Shown: positions 19,104-26,440 of the stretch, piece after piece | Position numbering within the stretch: the first letter of the stretch is position 1 | Layout of the letters: every line of letters begins with the position of its first letter | Source: Parabacteroides faecalis | Lineage (GTDB): Bacteria > Bacteroidota > Bacteroidia > Bacteroidales > Tannerellaceae | Length of the DNA: 34,624 nt | Direction of reading: 5' to 3' | Assembly (NCBI RefSeq): GCF_022809355.1 | Contig: NZ_JAKZMM010000043.1 | Span: 1-34,624, forward strand | Position numbers and translations under genes: made by a program | Notes under the pieces: generated by a model | The model's database searches: none | Seen by the model: the letters and a program-made list of their open reading frames with translations, nothing else | What the model was told of the DNA's origin: nothing

Positions 19104-20510
19104 ATGGATGAAATAACTCAAATACTCAACTCAGGACTACCTATTGATGATGTGATAAGCGTATTGAAAGAAAAATCAGTATGTGTACCGTCATGGATCA
19201 AGCTAATCAAAGCATACGAACCGACTTTGCACGAAATTGTAACAGATACGATTACACGTAAAGACAAGATAAAGAGTGATGGGACAAAAGAAGAAGCGTC
19301 ACGTATCTATGTCGGTCTTGAAAAGCTGCTGACTAAGCGCATGACAGAGTTCATGTTTGCAATTCCAGTGAAACGTGTCTATCATAACATAGAAGAAAAC
19401 GAAACCCGTCAGCAGATAGCTAAAGCGATTGAATCCATATATAAGTACGCTCGTATTGATACTGAGAATATCAAGCGTTCCACATCTTTCTTTGCATCGT
19501 GTGAAATATTCACGATTTGGTATGTCGTAGACAAGCCTAACACACTCTACGGATTTAACAGCAAATACAAGTTGAAGTGTAAGACTTATAGCCCTATGGA
19601 TGGAGTAAGTCTTTATCCGTTGTTTGACGAACTAGGAGATATGGTCGCTATGTCGTTTGAGTATAAGAAGAAGATTAAGGACGAAGAAATCACGTTCTTT
19701 GAGACCTATACTGCCGATAGACATTATAAGTGGAAGCAGGATGGACAAGGCTGGACAGCTGTTATAACTGGCGAACCAATACAGTTGAAGAAAATTCCCG
19801 GAGTGTATGCTTTTCGTCAAGTACCAATATATCACGGACTTACACGTTTAAGAAAGGAGCTTGAATACACTCTCTCACGAAACAGCGATGTAATAGCATA
19901 CAACGCCTCTCCTGTGCTTAAAGTGTCCGGTAAGATGTTAGGCGAAGAAGACAAGGGTGAAAGCCGAAGGTTGTTCCGTGTCGAGCAAGGCGGTGATGTT
20001 TCGTACGTTTCGTGGTCGCAGGCTATTGAAGCTGTGAAGTACCATATTGATACTTTGCTGAAGCTATACTGGATGCAGTCACAGATGCCGGATATATCAT
20101 TCGATAATATGACGAAACTTGGAAATATCGGCTTCGATGCTCGTCAGACACTTCTCACCGATGCTCATCTTAAAGTAGGTGATGAAAGTGGTGTGTGGAT
20201 TGAAACACTTGACCGTGAAGCAAGTGTAGTTAAAGAGTTCTTGAAGATGATGAATACTTCTTGGGCTAAAGAAATAGATGAAGTCGAAGTAGAAAACATC
20301 ATAACTCCATTCATTCAGTTGGATGAAGATTCAGCTATCAATCGGGCTATCAAGAGTAATGGTGGAAAGCCTGTCGCAAGCCATTTGGAAAGTATTCAGA
20401 TGGCAGGTATATCCAACGACCCTATTACTACCCTCGAACAGATACGGAAAGAGGAGGCTGAAGAAGCAAAAGTAAGAATGGAGAGCGTGTTCAATGAAAG
20501 TGCAATGTAG
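19104..20510 (+). CDS. Portal protein (SPP1 gp6-like)
   Basis: A 468-residue portal subunit. It has the expected length and place, the L-T-K-R-M-T-E-F-M-F segment near residue 78, and the pattern of alternating beta and helical parts of the SPP1 gp6 family (PF05133), including P-I-Y-H-G-L-T-R-L-R-K-E-L around 244-256 and an S-D-V-I-A-Y-N-A-S-P-V-L wing. A dodecamer would form the channel for DNA at the prohead vertex. The C-terminal tail is Glu-rich. It is the first structural gene behind the promoter at 18934. Confidence 0.85.
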   Translation: MDEITQILNSGLPIDDVISVLKEKSVCVPSWIKLIKAYEPTLHEIVTDTITRKDKIKSDGTKEEASRIYVGLEKLLTKRMTEFMFAIPVKRVYHNIEENETRQQIAKAIESIYKYARIDTENIKRSTSFFASCEIFTIWYVVDKPNTLYGFNSKYKLKCKTYSPMDGVSLYPLFDELGDMVAMSFEYKKKIKDEEITFFETYTADRHYKWKQDGQGWTAVITGEPIQLKKIPGVYAFRQVPIYHGLTRLRKELEYTLSRNSDVIAYNASPVLKVSGKMLGEEDKGESRRLFRVEQGGDVSYVSWSQAIEAVKYHIDTLLKLYWMQSQMPDISFDNMTKLGNIGFDARQTLLTDAHLKVGDESGVWIETLDREASVVKEFLKMMNTSWAKEIDEVEVENIITPFIQLDEDSAINRAIKSNGGKPVASHLESIQMAGISNDPITTLEQIRKEEAEEAKVRMESVFNESAM

Positions 20511-20512
20511 TT

Positions 20513-20651
20513 ATGGCTAAGAAAGCACGTCAACAAACTAGTTATCATTGTCGTGATTGCAAGCACGCATACTTTTATGTGCAAGCGTACTTTCCATAAG
20601 TTCAGTAAGTTTTTGAACCGTGATTGTTACGGAAAGTTTGAAAAGAAGTAA
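20513..20651 (+). pseudogene. Frameshifted small zinc-finger-like gene
   Basis: ATG at 20513 reads M-A-K-K-A-R-Q-Q-T-S-Y-H-C-R-D-C-K-H-A-Y-F, stopping at 20597-20599. In the next frame from about 20580 the sequence continues C-K-R-T-F-H-K-F-S-K-F-L-N-R-D-C-Y-G-K-F-E-K-K, ending TAA at 20649-20651, which overlaps the minor head gene start as TAATG. Joined, it makes a 45-residue four-cysteine protein of a type usual in Bacteroides phages between portal and head genes. One extra base near 20579 would explain it. The overlap with the next start supports the downstream frame being real. Confidence 0.65.
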
Positions 20652-21691
20652 TGGCTAAGCCGAAGATTCCAAACCAAAGATACAAGTATAGCGAGCTGAA
20701 TAAACGACTCACCAAGTATGTTGCGCTCGTTCAATCCATCTATGGAACATTGAACCTCGATGTTGCAAAATTGGTTGAACGATTAGGTATTACAGAAGCA
20801 GACATTGAAATAAGACCATTCAGTTTCGATGACTATCCCGAAACACGAAAAAAGATAGCTGACATTCAGAAGCAGTTCGTAAGTGATATACAGGCTGTAA
20901 TCTATCGTGGAACAAGCGAGGAATGGAAGAATAGTAACGAAGTGCAGGATTTGCTTGCTAATGCTGTTTTGAAGTCGTATGATGCTGTTGTAGATAAAGA
21001 AAAATACAAAGTCCTGTACCAAAACAATTCCGATGCACTGAAAGCGTTTCAGAACCGGAAGGACAGAGGACTTAATATTTCCAGCAAACTATGGAACCAG
21101 TCTGTTATTTACAAGAAAGAACTCGAAGATGCTATCTCATGCGCTATTGAGAAAGGATATAGTGCTGTTACATTGAGTAAACGAATATCCAAGTATCTGA
21201 ATGATTTTCCACAACTGCAAAAAGATTACAAAGAGAAGTTTGGAACAGCAAGTCAAGCGGAAGATTGTGAGTATCGTTCCATACGTTTGGCTCGTTCCGA
21301 AATCAACATGGCGTATCGCACTGCTGAAAACGAACGCTGGAAGCAAATGGATTTCGTCGTTGGGTATGAAATAAAGTTGAGCCATGTACATCATCAACGT
21401 ATGCCACATGGTGATATTTGTGATACTCTTGCAGGTAAATATCCGAAAGATTTTGTTTGGACAGGTTGGCATCCGAATGACCTTTGTTATAAAATCCCCA
21501 TTCTCAAAACAGAAGAAGAATTTTGGGAATGGGACGGTCGCAGTGAAGTTTCAACCAAGAGCGTGAATGAGGTTAAAGATGTGCCTGATGCTTTCAAAAA
21601 GTGGGTTGATGATAACTCAAGTCGCATATCTAAAGCCAAAAAGAAAGGCACGTTACCTTATTTTTTGAAAGATAACAAGAAATTCTATTAA
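20651..21691 (+). CDS. Minor head protein / head morphogenesis (SPP1 gp7, Mu F-like)
   Basis: A 346-residue protein directly behind the portal gene. The C-terminal third carries the head-morphogenesis signature: R-S-I-R-L-A-R-S-E-I-N-M-A-Y-R, followed by G-Y-E-I-K-L-S-H-V-H, a C-D-T-L-A-G-K-Y motif and W-T-G-W-H-P-N-D-L-C. Cysteine and histidine residues there may bind metal. Such proteins enter the prohead in few copies, possibly by contacting portal and DNA. The start overlaps the stop of the preceding frameshifted gene. Confidence 0.85.
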   Translation: MAKPKIPNQRYKYSELNKRLTKYVALVQSIYGTLNLDVAKLVERLGITEADIEIRPFSFDDYPETRKKIADIQKQFVSDIQAVIYRGTSEEWKNSNEVQDLLANAVLKSYDAVVDKEKYKVLYQNNSDALKAFQNRKDRGLNISSKLWNQSVIYKKELEDAISCAIEKGYSAVTLSKRISKYLNDFPQLQKDYKEKFGTASQAEDCEYRSIRLARSEINMAYRTAENERWKQMDFVVGYEIKLSHVHHQRMPHGDICDTLAGKYPKDFVWTGWHPNDLCYKIPILKTEEEFWEWDGRSEVSTKSVNEVKDVPDAFKKWVDDNSSRISKAKKKGTLPYFLKDNKKFY

Positions 21692-21695
21692 TATG

Positions 21696-21726
21696 TTTGT
21701 TTTTCAATCATATATTACTATCTTTG
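21696..21726 (+). promoter_or_regulatory. Late-type promoter ahead of the scaffold gene
   Basis: TTTG (21696-21699) - 19 nt - TATCTTTG (21719-21726), with the TCAATC box at 21704-21709. Transcription would start about 7 nt further, at or in the hairpin that follows. Confidence 0.7.
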
Positions 21727-21730
21727 TAAT

Positions 21731-21748
21731 GCGTATGAAGCTGTACGC
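21731..21748 (+). promoter_or_regulatory. Conserved 5' hairpin (copy 3)
   Basis: GCGTA-TGAAGCTG-TACGC: same architecture as the other copies but with a G-C outer pair. The ATG at 21735 opens M-K-L-Y-A-T-N-L-S then TAA at 21762-21764. It lies at the very 5' end of the expected transcript. Confidence 0.65.
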
Positions 21749-21845
21749 CACGAACTTGTCGTAAGAACCTTTCATTGCTCTAAGGTTTGAGTTCAAGACG
21801 AATAGTCTGCTGGCATACGCTTGTGCTACGCAGACTATTTTTTTT
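21733..21845 (+). ncRNA. Short leader RNA with its own terminator (attenuator or sRNA)
   Basis: The expected transcript from the promoter at 21696 holds the hairpin at 21731-21748, the nine-codon micro-ORF, a hairpin AACCTT (21766-21771)/AAGGTT (21782-21787), and a strong intrinsic terminator: AATAGTCTGC (21801-21810) pairing with GCAGACTATT (21830-21839) and a T-run to 21845. It stops 21 nt before the scaffold start, so it would yield an RNA of about 110 nt unless read through. Read-through may be regulated (attenuation), or the RNA may be a product itself. Boundaries are inferred. Confidence 0.5.
21801..21845 (+). terminator. Strong intrinsic terminator before the scaffold gene
   Basis: AATAGTCTGC (21801-21810) and GCAGACTATT (21830-21839) make a 10-bp perfect stem, followed by eight T residues. 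It lies after the head gene and downstream of a promoter, so it may end transcription from the portal operon and from the local promoter. Confidence 0.85.
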
Positions 21846-21866
21846 GAATTAAAAAAACAAATGTAA

Positions 21867-22574
21867 ATGAACAGACAACAGCAAGTTTTCGTGAGATTGA
21901 AACTTAAAGCGAAGGCGTTAGGGTTCAACCAAAAAGAGCTGAAGGGTATCGCCGCCAAGATTGCCGATAACCTTGAACTCGCAGATGATGCCTCAGACGA
22001 GGATGTAAACGCAAAGATTGACGAACAGATTGATGCGGTTCTCCCCTACTTATCTTTCGGCCAGTCACAAGCAAACAGATTGCTTGACGAATGGAAGAAG
22101 AATCACCCTGAAACAGATGACGACGATGATGACGACAATGATGATGACGACACATCGAACAAAAACAATCGTCAGGCTGGTTCAAAGAAAAATCCCAAAA
22201 ACAACGGAAAAGGAAATGATGTAGAGCCTGAATGGTTCAAAGCGTTTCGTGAGCAGCAAGAAGCACGTTTCGCTGCATTGGAAGGAGAAAAGACGACTTC
22301 CGGCAGAAAAGCGAAATTAGAAGCGTTGCTGAAAGACGCTGGAACATTCGGAACACGCACCTTAAAAAGTTTCGCGAAGATGAGCTTTGAGAGTGATGAT
22401 GATTTCGATGAGTTCTATTCCGAAGTTGAAGAGGATTTGAAGGCTTTAAACCAAGAACGTGCCAACGCTGGACTTGCCGCATTGGGAAATCCTCCTGCAA
22501 CAGATGTTAACAAGCCAAAAGAAGATGAAGTTATCAGCGATGCAGAAATAGAGGCATTGGCCAATAGCTTCTAA
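21867..22574 (+). CDS. Scaffold protein
   Basis: A 235-residue highly charged protein placed just before the capsid genes, as expected for a scaffold that guides prohead assembly. It begins with helical basic/acidic residues, then a D/N-rich run (about residues 86-99, D-D-D-D-D-D-D-N-D-D-D-D), a Lys/Asn linker, and coiled-coil-like helices (F-R-E-Q-Q-E-A-R-F-A-A-L-E). The acidic run is encoded by repeated GAT/GAC codons. It lacks a protease signature; scaffolding rather than proteolysis is therefore more likely. Related Bacteroides phage scaffolds show the same acidic low-complexity middle. Confidence 0.65.
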   Translation: MNRQQQVFVRLKLKAKALGFNQKELKGIAAKIADNLELADDASDEDVNAKIDEQIDAVLPYLSFGQSQANRLLDEWKKNHPETDDDDDDDNDDDDTSNKNNRQAGSKKNPKNNGKGNDVEPEWFKAFREQQEARFAALEGEKTTSGRKAKLEALLKDAGTFGTRTLKSFAKMSFESDDDFDEFYSEVEEDLKALNQERANAGLAALGNPPATDVNKPKEDEVISDAEIEALANSF

Positions 22575-22600
22575 TTATTAACTAAATAATCATGTAAAAA

Positions 22601-23002
22601 ATGGGTGCAACAGCAAATTTAGCAAGTGAAATGGAAACCATCAACGCAGGTATGGATTCCGTTGTTATCCGTCACTTCGTGGCTGGAATTTTGGGTGGGC
22701 GCACATTGGATGTGTCAAATTACAAGCTTCCTGTAATCAAAGCAGGTCACGTTGTTATACGTGATACTGCTAGTGACACGTACAAGCCGATGCCTGTAAA
22801 TAGTGATGGTACTGCTTATGAGTCATTGCCTGGCTCACACGAGTATGTCGGTGTTGTAGTATGCAGTAAGCCTGTAAGTGAACCACTTGTTGGTATCATG
22901 TATGCAGGTGAAGTAAATGATATGGCAAGTCCGTTCCCGGTTGATAGTATCAAGGATGCCATGAAAACGGCATTACCGACATTGGTATTTATGCACGACT
23001 AA
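22601..23002 (+). CDS. Head decoration-like protein
   Basis: A 133-residue beta-rich protein between scaffold and major capsid. Contains G-H-V-V-I-R-D, Y-K-P-M-P-V and Y-V-G-V-V-V-C-S then G-I-M-Y-A-G-E-V-N-D, resembling the beta-tulip of lambda gpD-like decoration proteins, in which 'G-x-V-x...Y-x-P' segments precede 'G-V-x...A-G' ones. It lacks the long helices of the scaffold and capsid proteins. It probably binds capsomers after expansion. The assignment is by place and fold pattern. Confidence 0.6.
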   Translation: MGATANLASEMETINAGMDSVVIRHFVAGILGGRTLDVSNYKLPVIKAGHVVIRDTASDTYKPMPVNSDGTAYESLPGSHEYVGVVVCSKPVSEPLVGIMYAGEVNDMASPFPVDSIKDAMKTALPTLVFMHD

Positions 23003-23017
23003 AGAAGGAGGTGACAA

Positions 23018-24316
23018 ATGAAAGAATCGTTATTTATCGAATATGTGAAAAAAATCTTCCCGAAGTTACAGACAATCATCGAGAAGGTAAATGGAAAGCG
23101 TGGAAATAAACTCACGTATCTTCATAAGACTATGCTTCGCAAGGAGTATTCGGCTGATCAGAAATGGGAAAGCGCATCAGTTAACACTACCTATGTGTCT
23201 GCCGACATGGTTGCTATGGATTCACCGCTTCCTGCAAAGAATCGTGATTCTATCGCACACGCCAACGGTACGTTGCCGAAGGTTGGTATGAAGAAGATAC
23301 TGCGTGAAACACAAATCAATGCTATTAACATCATGAAGGCGCAGGGTGCTTCGTTCACTAGCATTGCTAATAAGTTGACCAACGATCCTGTTGCATGTTC
23401 TGTTGGTATTGACGAAAAGAACGAAGCCAATTTCTTGACTGCTCTCTCAAACGGTATCGTTATTGTTGAAGACGAGAACAACACCGGAACAGGATTGCGT
23501 ATTAACTTCAACTATATGCCAGAGAATTGTTTTGGTGTTGAAGTTCCAAACTTTATTAGCTATGATGACATCAAGAATGTGCTCTCTAAAGCTGACGCAG
23601 ACGGTAATTCGATCACTACTATCATGTTGGCATTGAGTACATATAACGCTATTCGACAAACACAGTGGGCTAAGGAGTTGGTAGCAAACTACCGTGGTCA
23701 GACAGTTGTAGAAGGAACGAAGTTGCCAGTCCCAACTGCTTCTTTGTTTGATGAAGCTTTTGCTGATGACAACAATGGTATCAAGTTCCTGAAGGTGGAC
23801 CGTACTGTTATTTCAGAGAAAAACGGTAAGCGTAAACCTTACAAGCCTTGGAATGCGAATAAAATTATTTTCCTCACCACTGAAGAAGTTGGTGCATTGG
23901 TTTGGGGTACGTTGGCTGAAAAAACAAATCCTGTTTCAGGTGTGGTTTACTCAACTGTAGATGAATACAAGCTCATTAGTAAGTATTCCAAGAATGATCC
24001 GTTGCAGGAGTTCACAAGCGGACAAGCTCTAGTGTTACCAGTTATTGAGAATGTTGATCAAATCTATTCTTTGGATATTACCGATGGGCAGTTGGTTGAC
24101 ACAGAAGCTGAAAGTTCTGATACAGGAGATGAAAAAATCACCGTTTGGGGACAGGCCTACAAAAAACCTGAATTTGTGACTGAATACAACAAAATTCGTG
24201 GTAGCAAGCTGGCTGGTACTATTGCCGATGATAAGCTGATTGCCGCCGTGAACAAATTGAGTGACGCGGAAGAGGCTGCTTTGAAGGCTGCTGTTGAAAC
24301 TCACAAGGCTGTCTAA
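23018..24316 (+). CDS. Major capsid protein
   Basis: A 432-residue HK97-fold-type protein in the proper place and length. The N-terminal helix (F-I-E-Y-V-K-K-I-F-P-K-L) is followed by a long mixed alpha/beta body and a C-terminal extension after about residue 365 with a D-T-G-D-E-K-I-T-V-W-G-Q linker and helices rich in Ala/Lys. I see no protease cleavage site. Preceded by a good Shine-Dalgarno (AAGAAGGAGGTGAC at 23003-23015), which fits a highly expressed gene. Confidence 0.82.
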   Translation: MKESLFIEYVKKIFPKLQTIIEKVNGKRGNKLTYLHKTMLRKEYSADQKWESASVNTTYVSADMVAMDSPLPAKNRDSIAHANGTLPKVGMKKILRETQINAINIMKAQGASFTSIANKLTNDPVACSVGIDEKNEANFLTALSNGIVIVEDENNTGTGLRINFNYMPENCFGVEVPNFISYDDIKNVLSKADADGNSITTIMLALSTYNAIRQTQWAKELVANYRGQTVVEGTKLPVPTASLFDEAFADDNNGIKFLKVDRTVISEKNGKRKPYKPWNANKIIFLTTEEVGALVWGTLAEKTNPVSGVVYSTVDEYKLISKYSKNDPLQEFTSGQALVLPVIENVDQIYSLDITDGQLVDTEAESSDTGDEKITVWGQAYKKPEFVTEYNKIRGSKLAGTIADDKLIAAVNKLSDAEEAALKAAVETHKAV

Positions 24317-24333
24317 GGATAGGAGGCTAAGAT

Positions 24334-24651
24334 ATGAAGACAATTCTGCAAGCATTAATAGACGAGATTGATTATCCGTTCCCTGTTGGCAAGTTTGAGA
24401 ACAAGTTGTTAGCTCGAGGATTGAATGGAGATGATGAATGTACTTACGATGTAATCACAGGAAACTCGTTCAAGGGTGCTGTAGCTGATTGTCTTTATTC
24501 TCTGATTGAAGCGGTAAACTTTTCCGAATCAGACAAATCTATAAGCCTCCCAGATAGAGACGTACTATTGAAGAAGATGAACGCTATTTATACATCCATA
24601 GGTGAGCCTGAGAAATGCTTTGGCGAGCCTGTGGTTTATATTGGAGGGTAA
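24334..24651 (+). CDS. Head-tail connector, gp15-like
   Basis: A 105-residue helical protein behind the capsid gene, the position of SPP1 gp15/HK97 gp6 adaptors. It has a helical pattern with A-V-A-D-C-L-Y-S-L-I-E-A-V and a late K-K-M-N-A-I-Y, and ends in a beta hairpin-like V-V-Y-I-G-G. The family assignment rests on order, size and helical content; a dodecameric ring below the portal is the expected role. Confidence 0.6.
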   Translation: MKTILQALIDEIDYPFPVGKFENKLLARGLNGDDECTYDVITGNSFKGAVADCLYSLIEAVNFSESDKSISLPDRDVLLKKMNAIYTSIGEPEKCFGEPVVYIGG

Positions 24652-24654
24652 TAT

Positions 24655-24984
24655 ATGGCAGTATTGAATCTGAGACCTCATACTCTACGCTACCTAATTG
24701 TCAGTGACGGTTACGAGGATGAGAATGGCGATTACCATGAAGGCGAAAGTTCGTGGTCAGATACATTAATTCCTTGCGATATCGTTCCGGCAGGAAAGGC
24801 TAACGAGATAGCGTTTGATGACGGTGTAGTCAAGAAGTATTCTTATACTGTCTATCTTTCCAAAGATTGCATAGAGTTCAAACTTGGAGATAGGATAAAG
24901 ATTTGTCTTTTCGGAGAAACCGAGAGAGAGTTTGAGGTGAAAGGATTTCATCGTTACCAGCACCAGTGTAAGATGTGGATTTGA
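24655..24984 (+). CDS. Head-tail stopper, gp16-like
   Basis: A 109-residue beta-rich protein with G-D-R-I-K-I and F-E-V-K-G-F segments in the C-terminal half, which match the pattern of a head-closure (stopper) protein of the SPP1 gp16 type. It lies between adaptor and HK97 gp10-like genes as expected. The substrate channel is closed by such proteins after packaging. It stops 1 nt before the next gene. Confidence 0.62.
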   Translation: MAVLNLRPHTLRYLIVSDGYEDENGDYHEGESSWSDTLIPCDIVPAGKANEIAFDDGVVKKYSYTVYLSKDCIEFKLGDRIKICLFGETEREFEVKGFHRYQHQCKMWI

Positions 24985-24985
24985 T

Positions 24986-25447
24986 ATGGGCATAAGAATG
25001 AATACACCGATGAGCGAAGTTCAAGCTGTCATTCGAGCAGAAGCAGAACGTGTCGAAAGGCTTACCATACGTGCGCTTTCCTATTTGGGAGAGCAATGTG
25101 TGATAAAAGCAAGAGATCGTTCTTCAGAAGAAAGCTGGTTTGACCAGACCGGTAACTTGCGTAGCTCAATCGGTTATGTCATTGCTCATAACGGAAGTAT
25201 AATCGGTTATTCAGATTTTCAGCAAGTGAAGAATGGTTCAGAAGGTGTACAGACCGGAAAAGAGTTCGCAACCGAATTGATTAAGAAATACTCGATAGGG
25301 TATGCTCTTGTGGTTGTCGCCGGAATGAACTATGCCGAATATGTGGAAGCTATGGATAACAAAGATGTGCTTGCCACACCTGAACTGTTTGCAAGAAAAG
25401 AATTGCCAAAGATGATGCAGAAACTAAGTAAACAAGTAGCAAAATGA
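24986..25447 (+). CDS. HK97 gp10-like tail completion protein
   Basis: A 153-residue protein with the HK97 gp10/SPP1 gp16.1 pattern: an N-terminal helix with A-E-R-V-E-R-L, then A-R-D-R-S, T-G-N-L-R-S-S-I-G-Y-V-I, and later Y-A-L-V-V-V-A-G-M-N-Y-A-E-Y-V-E. The T-G-N-L-R-x-S-I core is the family hallmark. It prepares the tail end for joining to the head. The last 4 nt overlap the tail terminator gene. Confidence 0.8.
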   Translation: MGIRMNTPMSEVQAVIRAEAERVERLTIRALSYLGEQCVIKARDRSSEESWFDQTGNLRSSIGYVIAHNGSIIGYSDFQQVKNGSEGVQTGKEFATELIKKYSIGYALVVVAGMNYAEYVEAMDNKDVLATPELFARKELPKMMQKLSKQVAK

Positions 25448-25842
25448 AAACGGTAATTGACATAAAGGATGATGTGTACAATGTGATTAAAGGCTCTGCG
25501 CTTGATGAAGAAGCCACAGGAAAGCTGTGCAAATCTTCCAAGCGTCCTGCTAATTCCGACAAGGAAGATATTGTTATCTCCGTAATCGGAAACAACGTAA
25601 GCCAAATGCAGGAAGCCTTTGTTTACGTCAACATCTACGTGAAAGACAATATCCGTGATGGTGAAGCAGAAATAAACGACACACGTTGTCGTGAGCTTTG
25701 CCGACTTGCGTCTGATTTATTGGAAGTGCATAACGGAGGCTGTTTCAGAATTACATTGGTTGAGCAGACCACACCACCTGTTAACGGTAAAGATGAACAC
25801 TTCATCAAAAACAAGATTTTATATCAGTATTGTAACGAATAA
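25444..25842 (+). CDS. Tail terminator protein, gp17-like
   Basis: A 132-residue alpha/beta protein in the tail terminator position. It starts inside the stop of the gp10-like gene (ATGA overlap). Features are an N-terminal segment with K-D-D-V-Y-N-V-I-K-G-S, a V-Y-V-N-I-Y-V-K-D beta strand typical of the minor-tail-U fold, and F-R-I-T-L-V-E-Q-T after it. It would cap the tail tube at the head-proximal end. The placement supports the call; motif evidence is modest. Confidence 0.65.
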   Translation: MKTVIDIKDDVYNVIKGSALDEEATGKLCKSSKRPANSDKEDIVISVIGNNVSQMQEAFVYVNIYVKDNIRDGEAEINDTRCRELCRLASDLLEVHNGGCFRITLVEQTTPPVNGKDEHFIKNKILYQYCNE

Positions 25843-25858
25843 TTAAAATTGAATAGAT

Positions 25859-26317
25859 ATGGCAGAAACAACTGTAACAGTAGGTTGGGGACAGCCTAAA
25901 ATCGAAGTCAAGAAACTTGGTGATGTTTCCGGAGAATGGCAAGCATTCGCAACGCCAGTTGAAGGAACGACACAGCTTACAACTACACAAGGTGATAAGA
26001 TGGAAGCCAAGATTGAAGGTGGAGAAAACGAAGCAGTGAAGTATAAGAAGAATACCTATCAGCTTGTTTTCGATGTACGTCAGGTTCCAGAACGTACAGA
26101 CCCGATAATAGACAGTGATGGAGTAGTTGCTGATGAATATTCAGTTCGTATCACTCCTGAGAACGCAACCGCTATCGGTGCTTTGATTGACCGTGCATCT
26201 GTGAATGTCCAAAAGAAATTTGACGCTGAAAACGGACTTGTAAAGACCTACACGTTCGATGTTCTTAAAGCTCCTACAGGCGATTCTGTCAAGTTCAAAG
26301 TCATCACTGACGAATAA
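25859..26317 (+). CDS. Major tail tube protein
   Basis: A 152-residue beta-rich protein, right size and place for a tail tube subunit. It has the W-G-Q-P-K-I-E beta strand near residue 9, then T-T-Q-L-T-T-T-Q-G-D-K-M-E-A-K-I-E-G-G, a Thr-rich insert, and a Y-Q-L-V-F-D-V-R-Q-V-P strand. It lies upstream of the chaperone/tape-measure pair. It also leaves a 123-nt gap before the next gene, which holds an anticodon-less tRNA-like element. Confidence 0.72.
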   Translation: MAETTVTVGWGQPKIEVKKLGDVSGEWQAFATPVEGTTQLTTTQGDKMEAKIEGGENEAVKYKKNTYQLVFDVRQVPERTDPIIDSDGVVADEYSVRITPENATAIGALIDRASVNVQKKFDAENGLVKTYTFDVLKAPTGDSVKFKVITDE

Positions 26318-26367
26318 TAATTTGACAGATTCAACACTGTAAAAAGCGTTTTTAGGTATTAGTTTTA

Positions 26368-26425
26368 GCGGATATGGTGTAATGGTAGCACGTAAAAGGT
26401 CGCTGTTCGATTCAGCGTATCCGCC
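26368..26425 (+). other. Anticodon-less tRNA-like element
   Basis: 58 nt. Acceptor GCGGATA (26368-26374) pairs perfectly with TATCCGC (26418-26424), discriminator C (26425). D arm GTG/CAC with loop TAATGGTAG (TGGTGTAATGGTAGCAC is a consensus-like D arm) and T arm CGCTG-TTCGATT-CAGCG (26401-26417) are both canonical. Only 9 nt, GTAAAAGGT, stand where a 17-nt anticodon arm and variable loop should be. It cannot decode a codon. It lies between the major tail gene and the chaperone gene, inside the late operon. It may be a processing, stability or tRNA-mimic element. Confidence 0.7.
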
Positions 26426-26440
26426 CTAAGTTTAGACGAT

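Noticed and set aside
22116-22155. GAT/GAC-rich run as a microsatellite or regulatory site
   Set aside because: It is in frame and encodes the acidic linker of the scaffold protein, which explains it.
23288-23306. Further hairpin of the TGAAG type
   Set aside because: GTATGAAGAAGATAC lies within the capsid gene, has a shorter stem and a 9-nt loop; chance match.
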